Source: Streptomyces exfoliatus
GTDB taxonomy: Bacteria; Actinomycetota; Actinomycetes; Streptomycetales; Streptomycetaceae
NCBI RefSeq assembly: GCF_000725545.1
Contig: NZ_JNZP01000012.1
Location: 248,001 to 312,000 of the forward strand
Direction of reading: 5' to 3'
Length of the DNA stretch: 64,000 bases
Each line of letters starts with the position of its first letter. Position 1 is the first letter of the stretch. Below the pieces are notes generated by a model, which made no database searches, was not told where the DNA came from, and was given only the letters and a program-made list of their open reading frames with translations. Position numbers and translations under genes: made by a program. Shown one piece after another: positions 43,336 through 52,098 of the stretch.

Positions 43336-44346
43336 ATGAGAGCGATACAGGTGTACGAAGTGGGCGGTCCCGAGGTGCTGCAGGAGGCCGAGGTGGATCA
43401 GCCGCGGCCGGGTCCGGGCGAGGCGATCGTGGAGGTCGCCGCATCCGGGGTCAACTTCCTCGACGTCTACCACCGCGAAGGCCGGTACAGCCTCCCGCTG
43501 CCCTTCACCCCGGGCGCTGAGGGCGCCGGCACGGTCGTCGAAGTCGGACCCGGCGTCGCTGACGTCGCAGTCGGGGACCGGGTCGGTTGGGTGGAGATTC
43601 CCGGCACGTACGCCGAGCGGGCCGTCGTGGACTCCTCCCGGCTGGTGCCGCTGCCCGACGACATCGGCTTCGAGACAGCCGCCGCCGTGCTCCTCCAAGG
43701 CATGACCGCGCACTATCTCGTCAAGGACGCCTACCCGGTTCAGGGGGGCGACACGGTGCTCGTGCATGCGGCTGCCGGTGGCATGGGGCTGCTTTTGACC
43801 CAGCTCATCGCCCATCTCGGCGGCAGGGTGATCGGCACGACGTCCACCACGGCGAAGGCCGAGCTGGCGAAGCGTGCCGGGGCCGCTGAGGTGATCCTTT
43901 CCTCCGCAGTCGACGATCTCGCAGCCGAGGTGAGGCGGCTCAACGGCGGTCAGGGACTGCCGGTTGTCTTCGACGGCGTCGGCGCGCACACCTTCGACGC
44001 GAGCCTCGCCAGCCTGCGAGCCCGCGGCCATCTCGTGCTCTTCGGCGCGGCAAGCGGTGCCGTGCCGCCGTTTGATCCGATTCGGCTCGCCCATGGCGGT
44101 TCGCTGACCCTGATCCGGCCCAGCCTCGGGGACTTCATCGCCGATCGGTCCGAACTGCTCCGACGGGCCGCCGATGTGTTCGAGTGGGTGCGCTCCAAGG
44201 CGCTTGAGGTCACCGTAACGGGCCGCTACGCATTGTCCGACGCCGCCCGGGCCCACAGCGATCTGGAGGCTCGGCGTACCACCGGCAAGCTGCTCGTCGT
44301 ACCCGATGCGGCCGCTATTGGGCACCGCGAGGAGACGCAGAGCTGA
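43336..44346 (+). CDS. Quinone oxidoreductase (QOR, zinc-independent MDR family)
   Basis: 336 residues. 'MRAIQVYEVGGPEVLQEAEVDQPRPGPGEAIVEVAASGVNFLDVYHREGRY' opens the GroES-like fold. The 'VLVHAAAGGMGLLLTQLIAHLGGRVIGTTSTTAK' Rossmann motif (A-A-x-G-G-x-G) binds NADPH, and 'VVFDGVGAHTFDASLASLRARGHLVLFGAASG' follows. No zinc Cys, so it is a quinone or enone reductase using NADPH and not an alcohol dehydrogenase. ATG after GGAGG. It lies between two decayed regions and looks intact. Confidence 0.9.
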   Translation: MRAIQVYEVGGPEVLQEAEVDQPRPGPGEAIVEVAASGVNFLDVYHREGRYSLPLPFTPGAEGAGTVVEVGPGVADVAVGDRVGWVEIPGTYAERAVVDSSRLVPLPDDIGFETAAAVLLQGMTAHYLVKDAYPVQGGDTVLVHAAAGGMGLLLTQLIAHLGGRVIGTTSTTAKAELAKRAGAAEVILSSAVDDLAAEVRRLNGGQGLPVVFDGVGAHTFDASLASLRARGHLVLFGAASGAVPPFDPIRLAHGGSLTLIRPSLGDFIADRSELLRRAADVFEWVRSKALEVTVTGRYALSDAARAHSDLEARRTTGKLLVVPDAAAIGHREETQS

Positions 44347-44720
44347 TCGCGGGTGACGAGGTCGGGGATCTTGGAGACTGAGATGTCGAGGGCATGACCG
44401 ACCGTCATCGCCAAGACCCCGACAGCGTCAGGCACTCAGCAGGCCAAGATCAAGTTCTGGCGGGTTTCTGGCGTATCTGGGTCCCGCTCCTTCAAGATCC
44501 CTCAGCCGAGACCTGGCTCACCCGTCCACAACCTCCCGGGACAGGGCGACCGTCCTGCCGGGACAGGGGAGGCCCCGCTCAGCCGGGAGGGGGAGATCCT
44601 CACGACCTCGATGAGCACGGTGGCGGCAACGGCTTCGGCGGGAAGCTGCCTGTGTGCAGTCCGCCCCGCTGTCGATCACGGTCGCTCCCGGCGCCCCGCG
44701 CAGCTGCTCCGGCGGTTGTC
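44347..44720. other. Gene-free/decayed segment
   Basis: No complete frame on either strand. A minus-strand piece 'VGVLAMTVGHALDISVSKI' (about 44360-44425) looks once-coding but cannot be assigned. It joins the fragment region that follows. Confidence 0.4.
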
Positions 44721-44945
44721 TCAGTCGTCCGCCGCAACGAGGAGTGTGATCTGCCCTGCGGAGCGGTCGATGAGCACGAACTCGAGGAAGTCTCCGTGCA
44801 CACCGCCCCAGTCGTGGATCGCCTCATCGCCGAACTCGCTCAGGTGGTAGATGCGCTCAGCCGCAGTCAGGAGGTCGAAGACCTCCCGCCGCAGATCCGT
44901 CGCGAGACCTGCGGGCGCGACCTCGAACCGGTCGCCCGCTCCCAA
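44721..44945 (-). pseudogene. N-terminally truncated conserved hypothetical
   Basis: About 74 codons: 'REVFDLLTAAERIYHLSEFGDEAIHDWGGVHGDFLEFVLIDRSAGQITLLVAADD', a segment typical of the C-terminus of short Streptomyces proteins that end in 'VVASDD'. Only an unlikely TTG could start it, and upstream codons belong to the broken alcohol dehydrogenase. The N-terminus appears lost at the junction near 44950-44970. Confidence 0.5.
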
Positions 44946-44964
44946 GGGAACCGGCTTTCCAGGC

Positions 44965-45668
44965 TCCGAGACCGGCGGTCAGATCCTCGACGAGCTGTTC
45001 GGGACCTTCGTCGGCCGTCACGGTGGCGTCGGCGCCGAGCTTCCGTGCCGTGGCGAGCCGGGACGCGACGAGGTCGACGGCGATGATCCTGCCGGGACTG
45101 TAGAGCCGCGCGGTGGCGACGGCGGCGAGGCCGACGGGACCCGCGCCGACCACGACGACGGCGTCGCCCGGCCTGACCCCGCCGTTCAGGACGCCCACCT
45201 CGTAGGCCGTGGGGAAGATGTCCGTGAGAAGCACGGCGTCGAAGCTGTCGACCGCGTTCGGCAGCGGGTGCGCGGACAGGTCCGCGAACGGCACCCGGAC
45301 GTACTCCGCCTGTGTGCAGTCGACGAGGTGCCCGAGGATCCAGCCGCCCCCGCCGCGGCACTGGCCATTGCGGGCCTCGCGGCAGAAGCCGCAGCGGCCG
45401 CAGGCGGTGATGCAGGAGATGAGGACGCGGTCGCCGGGCCGTATCGTGCGCACGTCCCGGCCGGTCTCCACGACCGTGCCCACGGCCTCGTGGCCGAGCA
45501 CGCGACCGGGTGTCACCTCCGGCACGTCCCCCTCAGGATGTGCGGGTCCGTGCCACACACGGTGACGACGTCGACTCGCACGATCGCGTCCCCGGGGTCC
45601 TCGACGGCCGGATCGGGTACGTCGCGCCAGGCGATCTCTCCCGGCCCCTGGAAGGGGGCTGCCTTCAT
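44965..45668 (-). pseudogene. Zinc alcohol dehydrogenase, frameshifted and 3'-truncated
   Basis: From ATG 45668, 'MKAAPFQGPGEIAWRDVPD' leads to 'VVTVCGTDPHIL'. A one-base loss in a G-run near 45535 changes frame. 'GDVPEVTPGRVLGHEAVGT' continues to the structural-zinc Cys cluster 'CGRCGFCREARNGQC' and the Rossmann segment 'AVVVVGAGPVGLAAVATAR', ending near 'ADEGPEQLVEDLTAGLGA'. The C-terminal ~110 codons of a normal zinc-ADH are absent; the sequence passes directly into the truncated hypothetical. A direct repeat GCCGCGGATGTCCTCCTC lies just upstream of the start. Confidence 0.8.
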
Positions 45669-46016
45669 GGCTCCCACCCACTTCCTGTCGACGCCGCGGA
45701 TGTCCTCCTCCTGCCGCGGATGTCCTCCTCGTCCAGGCTGGGCCGTCGCGCCACGGCCAGGCATGTGCCGAGGCCGTCGCGCGCGGTCTCTTCCAGGGTT
45801 TCGTGAACCTGCGGCGACGCAACCGGGAGCGGCCCACCCGTCATGCGACGGCCCCAGGGCCCTTGGGTCCCTGGTGTGCCGCGCGCGGCCCTGGCCAAGG
45901 CTTGCCCGCGACGTCGAGGGCGTGGTGGTCGTGCGGTGCGAACCAACCGCCGCACAGAACCAGGCACGTCACCCGGTCCCCGTGCGGGCCGCTCGACGGC
46001 GGCGCATGCTCGAAGC
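45669..46016. other. Gene-free segment
   Basis: Minus-strand codons near 45725-45835 give 'TARDGLGTCLAVARRPSLD', possibly a trace of a gene that once preceded the broken dehydrogenase. A direct repeat of GCCGCGGATGTCCTCCTC lies at about 45693-45732. No promoter of the downstream phosphoribosyltransferase could be defined. Confidence 0.4.
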
Positions 46017-47366
46017 ATGTCCGAGGTGACCACCACCGATCTGTACGAGGTCACGATGGCGCTCTCGTACCTGCGCGAGGACATGCGGGCGCCGGCCACC
46101 TTCAGCCTGTCCGTGCGCGACCTGCCGCCGGGCCGCGGGTTCCTCGTCGCCGCCGGGCTCGAACCGGCCCTCGACCACCTGTCCCGTTTCCGGGTGGGCC
46201 GCACCGACGTCGAGGAGTTCGCCGAGGTGCTGCGCCGCCCCGTGGAGGACCTCGCACCGCTGCACGGCCTCTCCTTCGACGGGCAGGTCCGCGCCGTGCC
46301 CGAAGGGCGCCTCGTCCTCGCCGGTGAGCCGCTCCTGGAGGTCACCGCGCCGCTGCCGCAGGCGCAGCTCGTGGAGACGTACCTGCTGGCCCTGCTCTCC
46401 CACCAGACAGCGGTCGCCTCCAAGGCGGCCCGGTGTGTCCTCGCCGCCGCCGGGCGGCCCCTGGTGGACTTCTCGCTGCGGCGCGCGCACGGGCCCGAGG
46501 CGGGCATGCAGGCTGCGCGCCTGTGCGCCCTGGTCGGATTCGCCGGCACCAGCAACGTCGCCGCCGCACGCCGGTACGGCATCCCGGCCGCCGGCACGAT
46601 GGCCCACTCGTACGTCGAGGCCTTCGCCTCGGAGGAACAGGCCTTCCGCGCCTTCGCCCGTACCCACCCCGGGCCCGTGACCCTGCTCGTCGACACGTAC
46701 GACACGGAGCGGGGCGTGGCGACGGCCGCGCGCGTCCTCAAGGACCTGGGCCTCGGTCCCGGGTGCGGGATCCGCCTCGACAGCGGCGACCTCGGCGAAC
46801 AGGCACGCCGGGCCCGTACCGCGCTCGACGCGGCCGGGCTCGCGGACGTCCGGATCATCGCGAGCGGGGGTCTGGACGAGTACGCCGTCGACCGGCTCGT
46901 ACGCGAGGGGGCGCCGATCGACGCGTACGCCGTGGGCAGCAAGGTCGGTACGGCCGCCGACGCCCCGTATCTGGACGCGGCGTACAAACTGGTCGAGTAC
47001 GCGCGGCGGCCCGTCATGAAGCTCTCGTCGGGGAAGGTGACGGCTCCGGGCCCGAAGCAGGTGTTCCGCGGTCCCGGTCTGCGGGACGTGATCGGCCTGG
47101 CGAACGAGGAACCGCCGGACGGTACGGAGCCGCTGCTGCGGACGGTGATGCGCGGCGGCCTGCGCACGGAGCCGCCCGACACCCCTGCGGCCGCCCGCGC
47201 CCGCTTCGAGACGGATCTCGCCGCCCTGCCGGACGAGGCCCGGCGTATCGAGCACCCCGTGGCCCCCGCACCCACGGCCTCCACCCGCCTGACGGCCCTG
47301 ACGGCCGTCGTCCGCCACCGGATCGAGTCGCGTACGGGCACGTCCGGCAGAAGTACGTACGCGTGA
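46017..47366 (+). CDS. pncB: Nicotinate phosphoribosyltransferase
   Basis: 449 residues. 'TTTDLYEVTMALSYLREDMRAPATFSLSVRDLPPGRGFLVAAGLEPALDHL' opens the enzyme. The catalytic-loop and PRPP motifs are 'DFSLRRAHGPEAGMQAARLCALVGFAGTSNVAAARRYGIPAAGTMAHSYVEAFASEEQAF', 'TLLVDTYDT', 'GIRLDSGDLGEQARRARTALDAAGL' and 'GLDEYAVDRLVREGAPIDAYAVGSKVGT'. It makes nicotinate mononucleotide from nicotinate and PRPP in NAD salvage. ATG at 46017; a GTG three codons later is also possible. Confidence 0.93.
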   Translation: MSEVTTTDLYEVTMALSYLREDMRAPATFSLSVRDLPPGRGFLVAAGLEPALDHLSRFRVGRTDVEEFAEVLRRPVEDLAPLHGLSFDGQVRAVPEGRLVLAGEPLLEVTAPLPQAQLVETYLLALLSHQTAVASKAARCVLAAAGRPLVDFSLRRAHGPEAGMQAARLCALVGFAGTSNVAAARRYGIPAAGTMAHSYVEAFASEEQAFRAFARTHPGPVTLLVDTYDTERGVATAARVLKDLGLGPGCGIRLDSGDLGEQARRARTALDAAGLADVRIIASGGLDEYAVDRLVREGAPIDAYAVGSKVGTAADAPYLDAAYKLVEYARRPVMKLSSGKVTAPGPKQVFRGPGLRDVIGLANEEPPDGTEPLLRTVMRGGLRTEPPDTPAAARARFETDLAALPDEARRIEHPVAPAPTASTRLTALTAVVRHRIESRTGTSGRSTYA

Positions 47367-47467
47367 CGTGTGGCGCGTCGAGTGTCGAGCGTCGGGCGAT
47401 CGGCGAGGCCCCGGGGCCCGACGGTGCGCCGCTCGGCGCGTGACTCCGAGTCCTTAGGCTGCGTGCC

Positions 47468-47995
47468 ATGGCGCGATTCGATGAGGTCATGGCGACGTTC
47501 TGGGATGACGGGGACTACGGCGTCCAACAACCCCTCACGGACGAGATGGTCCGGGAGGCCGAGCGCGCGCTCGGCGTGACACTGCCCTCGGGCCTGCTCG
47601 CCCTTCTACGGATCCGGAACGGCGGCATCGTGGCTGGTGATCACGATGCGTTCCCCACCAGCGGACCGACCTCGTGGAGCGAAGACCACGTTCCCTTCGA
47701 CACGCTGATGGGCATCGGGCGACGCCACGGGACGACCTCGTTGCTCGACACCCCCTACCTGGTCAGGGAGTGGGGCATGCCGGCACCACTTGTGCTGCTC
47801 TCCGGCGACGGACACTGCTGGATCGCGCTGGACTACCGCACCTGTGGGCGGGATGGCGAGCCCTCGGTCACGTGGTTCGAGACCGACCTCGCCAGGGAAC
47901 TCGTCCTGGCGCGTGACTTCCGCTCGTTCGTCGAGGGCCTGACCGCGGGAACCACGTACGGGGACGGCTCTGCCGGCGGTCCCGTACCGGCTTGA
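47468..47995 (+). CDS. SMI1/KNR4-family protein
   Basis: 175 residues. 'PLTDEMVREAERALGVTLPSGLLALLRIRNGGIVAGDHDAFP', 'FDTLMGIGRRHG', 'PAPLVLLSGDGHCWIALDYRTCGRDGEPSVTWFETD', 'RSFVEGL' are landmarks of the SMI1/KNR4 (SUKH) domain. Many SUKH proteins are immunity proteins of polymorphic toxins; no toxin gene lies beside this one. ATG start. Confidence 0.88.
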   Translation: MARFDEVMATFWDDGDYGVQQPLTDEMVREAERALGVTLPSGLLALLRIRNGGIVAGDHDAFPTSGPTSWSEDHVPFDTLMGIGRRHGTTSLLDTPYLVREWGMPAPLVLLSGDGHCWIALDYRTCGRDGEPSVTWFETDLARELVLARDFRSFVEGLTAGTTYGDGSAGGPVPA

Positions 47996-48048
47996 AGAGC
48001 CGGACATCATGACGGGGTGGCCGACCTGGCGAGTGCCCGACCCTTCGG

Positions 48049-48342
48049 GTGTGGCCGGCTGACGAGGTGTTGGTGATCTTCCGTTTCCATGCCGCTGACG
48101 AAGTCGACTTCGATGTCGACCTGAGGGAGTTGCAGGGCCAGAACCGACTTGACGTGTTCTGCGGCTTCCTCCGGGAGATCGGGCACCGGTTGGGCAAGCC
48201 GGTGCTGATGTGCCCGGAAGGCGACCACGACCATCCCGTGCTCGGCTTCGACGTCACGGCCGATCGAGTCGTCCTCCTCGCAGATCCGCAGGTCAGGCGG
48301 TACCGCGGCGCCGGCCGCGCTACGAGGTCGTCCGACCGATGA
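48049..48342 (+). CDS. Hypothetical protein
   Basis: 97 residues. 'VLVIFRFHAADEVDFDVDLRELQGQNRLDVFCGFLREIGHRLGKPVLMCPEGDHDHPVLGFDVTADRVVLLADP' reads as a compact alpha/beta domain resembling small immunity proteins. GTG start at 48049, 53 bp after the SMI1 gene on the same strand, so they may be paired. No family recognised. Confidence 0.5.
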   Translation: MWPADEVLVIFRFHAADEVDFDVDLRELQGQNRLDVFCGFLREIGHRLGKPVLMCPEGDHDHPVLGFDVTADRVVLLADPQVRRYRGAGRATRSSDR

Positions 48343-48485
48343 GGTCGAGAAGTGGCGTTCCCGTGCCCTCACGTGGTCTTTCGCGTCATCCTGGACTGAC
48401 GATTCTGAGGGGCCTGGAGAATGACACGTCATCTCGACGCCAAGACGGCGACAGCGGCAGCGGACGTCGAACACGGAGGGTCGTC

Positions 48486-49793
48486 GTGACCGACTTCGCC
48501 TCCGTCGGCGACGCGTACGCCGCGCATTCGCGGAGCGCGCGGGGTCGGCTCCGCCACGATCTCGTCGCCCGTCGTCTCCTCGCCGAACTCCCGGATCGTC
48601 CCGCACGGATCCTGGACGTCGGCTGCGGCAACGGCGAGATGACCCTGCGGCTCGCCGCGGCCGGTCATCACGTGACCGCGGTGGACCCGTCGGCCGACAT
48701 GCTCGAGGCGGCGGCCCGCCGCCTCGACGCCCACCCCGAACTCAGACCGCTGGTCCGGTTCCGCGAGGCCGGCATCGCGACGCTCCCCGGCGGAGAGCAG
48801 TACGACGCGGTCTGCTGCCACGGCGTGCTGATGTACCTCGACGACTCCGCGGACGCGGTGGCCCGGCTGTCCCGACTCCTCGCGCCGGGTGGCCTGTTGA
48901 GTCTTCTGACGAAGAACCGTGCCGCGATCGGCGTTCGCGAGGCGCTGCGCGGTGACTACGCGGCGGCGCGTGACCTCATCGCACACGCCGCCGACACGAG
49001 CCTCGGTCATCTCGGGCTCCCGACCCGTGGCGACACCGCCGAGCTCCTCGACGGTCTCGCCCGCGACCACGGCCTCGTTCCGTTGTCGTGGCAGGGCATT
49101 CGCATCTTCCACGAGCACCTCACCGACGCCTGGGCTCCTGGCGAGGAGGAGTACGAGGCCGCGCTGCGGACCGAGTGGACCGCGTCCTGGATCGGTCCCT
49201 ACCGGGACATGGGACGGCAGGTCCACACCCTGGCGCGCCGCGATCCGGCCGGGCCCGCCGGCCGCACCGGCTTGAGCGGCGGCGGGCGGCACGCCGTACC
49301 GATGGACGTGCATCTGATAGCCGTACGCGACGGGGAGCGCGGACCGGACGTGCTGCTGTCCCGGCGGGCCGGTGCCGTGTACGCCGCCGGGCACTGGCAT
49401 TTTCCGTCCGGTCACGTCGACGGCCCCTTCGAGGACGTCGTCACCGCACTGGTGCGGGAGGCCCGGGAGGAGACGGGCCTGGTCGTGGATCCGGACGACG
49501 TGCGCGCCGCCGTCACGGTGCATCACCGGTCGCCGGCCGGTGGCGCCCGCGTCGGGTTCTTCTTCGAGGTACGCCGCTGGGCCGGGACGCCGAGGGTCAT
49601 GGAGCCGGCGGTGTGCGACGGCATGGAGTGGTTTGCGCTCGACGCCCTGCCGGAGCCGATGGTGGCCTACTGCCGCGCCGGGCTCGACGCCTACCGGGCC
49701 GGCGCCCGCGTCGCGCTGCACTTCCAGGAGCCGGGGGACCCGATCGCTCACGACCCCGCGGTCCACCGGCTCCGTCTCCTTCCCGGACGCTGA
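48486..49793 (+). CDS. SAM methyltransferase-Nudix hydrolase fusion
   Basis: 435 residues in one uninterrupted frame. Residues about 1-255 form a class-I methyltransferase: motif I 'RILDVGCGNGEMTLRLAAAG', 'VTAVDPSADMLEAAARRL', 'YDAVCCHGVLMYLDDSADAVARLSRLLAPGGLLSLLTKN'. After a 15-residue Gly/Arg linker, residues about 270-420 form a Nudix domain with 'MDVHLIAVRDGERGPDVLLSRRAGAVYAAGHWHFPSGHVDGPFEDVVTALVREAREETGLVVDP'. The box (G...E-x7-REAREETGLV) has one extra residue between the first Gly and Glu. GTG start after GGAGGG. No stop or frame change at the junction. Confidence 0.85.
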   Translation: MTDFASVGDAYAAHSRSARGRLRHDLVARRLLAELPDRPARILDVGCGNGEMTLRLAAAGHHVTAVDPSADMLEAAARRLDAHPELRPLVRFREAGIATLPGGEQYDAVCCHGVLMYLDDSADAVARLSRLLAPGGLLSLLTKNRAAIGVREALRGDYAAARDLIAHAADTSLGHLGLPTRGDTAELLDGLARDHGLVPLSWQGIRIFHEHLTDAWAPGEEEYEAALRTEWTASWIGPYRDMGRQVHTLARRDPAGPAGRTGLSGGGRHAVPMDVHLIAVRDGERGPDVLLSRRAGAVYAAGHWHFPSGHVDGPFEDVVTALVREAREETGLVVDPDDVRAAVTVHHRSPAGGARVGFFFEVRRWAGTPRVMEPAVCDGMEWFALDALPEPMVAYCRAGLDAYRAGARVALHFQEPGDPIAHDPAVHRLRLLPGR

Positions 49794-49836
49794 CCCCGCC
49801 GCCCGCTCTCCCCCTGTCGGCGGCGACGGCACGCCC

Positions 49837-50826
49837 TCACCTCCCGGCGGACGACCAGGTGTCGAGCAGCCCGGCGAGGGCCTTGCGCGCCCGGGCGGCC
49901 TCGTCGCCGTCGCCTCTCGCGGCCGGGGCGAGTTCGACGTGGAGGAACGTCGTTCCGGCGCGCTGCGCGGCCTGGCCCTGGACGTTGGTGGTTCCCTCCA
50001 GGGGGCACCGGTCGGCCCATCCCCTGCAGACGCGCAGGTCACGTCCTGCCATCAGGTCGGCCAGTGTCGCGGCCTCCGCGGGCGCCGTCTGCGCCGAGCC
50101 GGTGGAGAGGATGGCGTCGTAGGGACGGTCGGGGGTCTTCGCGAAGCCGTGCAGCTGTACTCCCGGCACGCCGCGCTTCTGCAGTTCCGTGACCATCACG
50201 TGGAACGCGCTGTCGGTGCGGTGGGCGACGTCCGCCGCGTCCCCTCGGCCCGCGGTGCGATGCGCGCCGGCGAGCACGAGCGCGCCGCCCGGTGTGTTCT
50301 CCAGGAGCCGGACTCCGAGGGATTCGGTGGCGCGGTCGGCGACCGGGTGCGGGACCTGCACGTTCCACCGGACGGCGGCGTCGGCGTGGACGTACAGCCG
50401 GCCCCATCGCTCCTCGGGGCCCGATCCGCGGGCGGCGACCTCGCGGTAGCGCCGGCCGGACGCGGTGTCCGTGAGCGTGGTCAGCCGGAAGCCGGCGACG
50501 GTGAGGTGTTCGTGCGCCTGTTCGAGGTCGCCGTCGAGGAGGTGTCCCACGCCACGGGCGAGCCGGTCCCGCCGCTCTTCGCCGGGGGGCGTGTACGGGT
50601 CGCGGGCCTCGGCCTGCTCGGCGTACCCGAGGATCCGGTCGTCGAGATCCACGAGCTCACGGGTGTGCGGACGCTCCGCTCCCGTCCCGTCGCTCGGCGT
50701 GGCCTGACACGAGATCAGAATCGGAGCGATCATGACAAGGGTCAGAAGGTAAAGAAAAAGTGATGATCTCGTGACGCCCAGCGGATAGTCGATCTTGGGA
50801 CGCGTGTGAAGATCGGCCGGTGACAT
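49837..50826 (-). CDS. Lipoprotein, putative zinc-dependent amidohydrolase/peptidase
   Basis: 329 residues. A long lipoprotein signal ('SSLFLYLLTLVMIAPILISCQ', lipobox LISC). The mature part has 'VRWNVQVPHPVADRATESLGVRLLENTPGGALVLAGAHRTAG', 'DSAFHVMVTELQKRGVPGVQLHGFAKT', 'LEGTTNVQGQAAQRAGTTFLHVELAP'. The His...Glu of VPHPVADRATE plus later His residues resemble the metal centre of N-formylglutamate amidohydrolase or M14-type peptidases; this is inference. The ATG at 50826 overlaps the divergent CapA GTG at 50820. Position beside a polyglutamate operon suggests a role in releasing or trimming the polymer. Confidence 0.65.
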   Translation of the reverse strand: MSPADLHTRPKIDYPLGVTRSSLFLYLLTLVMIAPILISCQATPSDGTGAERPHTRELVDLDDRILGYAEQAEARDPYTPPGEERRDRLARGVGHLLDGDLEQAHEHLTVAGFRLTTLTDTASGRRYREVAARGSGPEERWGRLYVHADAAVRWNVQVPHPVADRATESLGVRLLENTPGGALVLAGAHRTAGRGDAADVAHRTDSAFHVMVTELQKRGVPGVQLHGFAKTPDRPYDAILSTGSAQTAPAEAATLADLMAGRDLRVCRGWADRCPLEGTTNVQGQAAQRAGTTFLHVELAPAARGDGDEAARARKALAGLLDTWSSAGR

Positions 50827-52022
50827 TCTGCGATTCTCTCCCCATCGGCCGTGCACTGGCAGTGACGGCGGCTCTTGCCGTGCTCGTCACCGGCTGTGCG
50901 TCGACCCCGACGGAGTCGCGGACCAAGCCGGGCGGACGGGCGTTCACCGTCGCCGCCGCCGGAGATGTTCTCATCCATCCCGAGCTGGTCGAGCAGGCCG
51001 CCGAGGACGCGGAGCGGTCGGGCAAGGGTAGCGCCGGACTGGACTTCGGCCCGCTGATGGCCGGCGTGCAGCCCGTGATCAGCCGGGCCGATCTGGCCAT
51101 CTGCCACATGGAGACGCCCGTGGGGACGCCCCGCGGGCCCTTCCAGGGATATCCGGAGTTCCTGGTGCCGCCGCAGATCCTCACCACGTTGAAGGACGTG
51201 GGCTACGACACCTGCTCGACCGCCTCGAACCACACCTACGACCACGGACTGAAGGCCGTCCGGCGCACCCTGGACACCATGGACCGGGTGGGGCTCGGTC
51301 ACGCCGGCTCCGCGCGCACCCCCGAGGAAGCGGAGAAGATCAACATCCGTGACGTCAGGGGCGTCAAGGTCGCGCACCTCTCCTACTCGTGGGAGTCCTT
51401 CCTGAATCCCACGCCCCAGAAGGAGCGCTGGGCTTTCAACCGGATCGGCACGGACGAGATCAAGAAGGCCGAGGCCCGGGCCCGCGAGCAGGGCGCCGAG
51501 GTGGTGATCCTCTCGGTCCACTGGGGCCTGGAGCACTACAACGAGCCGAGCCTGCCGCAGCTGCAGCTGGCCGAGCGGATCACCGGGGAGACCGGGATCG
51601 ATCTCGTCATCGGTCACCACGCGCACGTGGTGCAGCCGATCCAGAAGCTGAACGGCACCTGGGTCGCCTTCGGCCTCGGCAACCAGGTGGCCCGGCACTC
51701 CTCGCCCTCGGGGCTCACCGAGGAGGGGGCGCTCGGCTGGTTCGAGTTCCGGGAGACGGAGTCCGGGTGGGCGGTCGACGCCCGCTACCGCACCACGCTG
51801 GTCGACATCCCTCCGGAGGTCGAACCCGGTGAGAAGCCGCCCACGGGCGCCGTCGAGGACCACCGGCTCGTCGATGTGAGGCGGGTGCTCGACGAACCGG
51901 GCGACCTGCCCGAGGAGCGGCTCGACCGCTACCGCCTCGCCGAGGAGCGGACTCGCGGGTTCCTTTTCAACCGGGGAGCGCCGGGGGGCGACGGTCTGGC
52001 CGAGCTCTCCCTGAAGGACTGA
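50820..52022 (+). CDS. capA: CapA/PgsA-family lipoprotein (poly-gamma-glutamate system)
   Basis: 400 residues. Lipobox VTGC with Cys at 26. The PGA_cap metallophosphatase-like domain shows 'FTVAAAGDVLIHPELVEQAA', 'LMAGVQPVISRADLAICHMETPVG', 'TCSTASNHTYDHGLKAVRRTLDTMDRVGLGHAG', 'AEVVILSVHWGLEHYNEPSLPQLQLAERI', 'DLVIGHHAHVVQPIQKLNGTWVAFGLGN'. These Asp/Asn/His motifs are those of CapA. In Bacillus, CapA works with CapB/CapC to make and export poly-gamma-glutamate. GTG at 50820; upstream is the divergent lipoprotein. Confidence 0.9.
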   Translation: MTFCDSLPIGRALAVTAALAVLVTGCASTPTESRTKPGGRAFTVAAAGDVLIHPELVEQAAEDAERSGKGSAGLDFGPLMAGVQPVISRADLAICHMETPVGTPRGPFQGYPEFLVPPQILTTLKDVGYDTCSTASNHTYDHGLKAVRRTLDTMDRVGLGHAGSARTPEEAEKINIRDVRGVKVAHLSYSWESFLNPTPQKERWAFNRIGTDEIKKAEARAREQGAEVVILSVHWGLEHYNEPSLPQLQLAERITGETGIDLVIGHHAHVVQPIQKLNGTWVAFGLGNQVARHSSPSGLTEEGALGWFEFRETESGWAVDARYRTTLVDIPPEVEPGEKPPTGAVEDHRLVDVRRVLDEPGDLPEERLDRYRLAEERTRGFLFNRGAPGGDGLAELSLKD

Positions 52023-52098
52023 GCCGGTACCGAGCCCGTTTCATGCGTTCGCGGCCCCGGGCGCCCGGCGCCCGCCCCCGTGGCGGTCCCTCCGTGCG

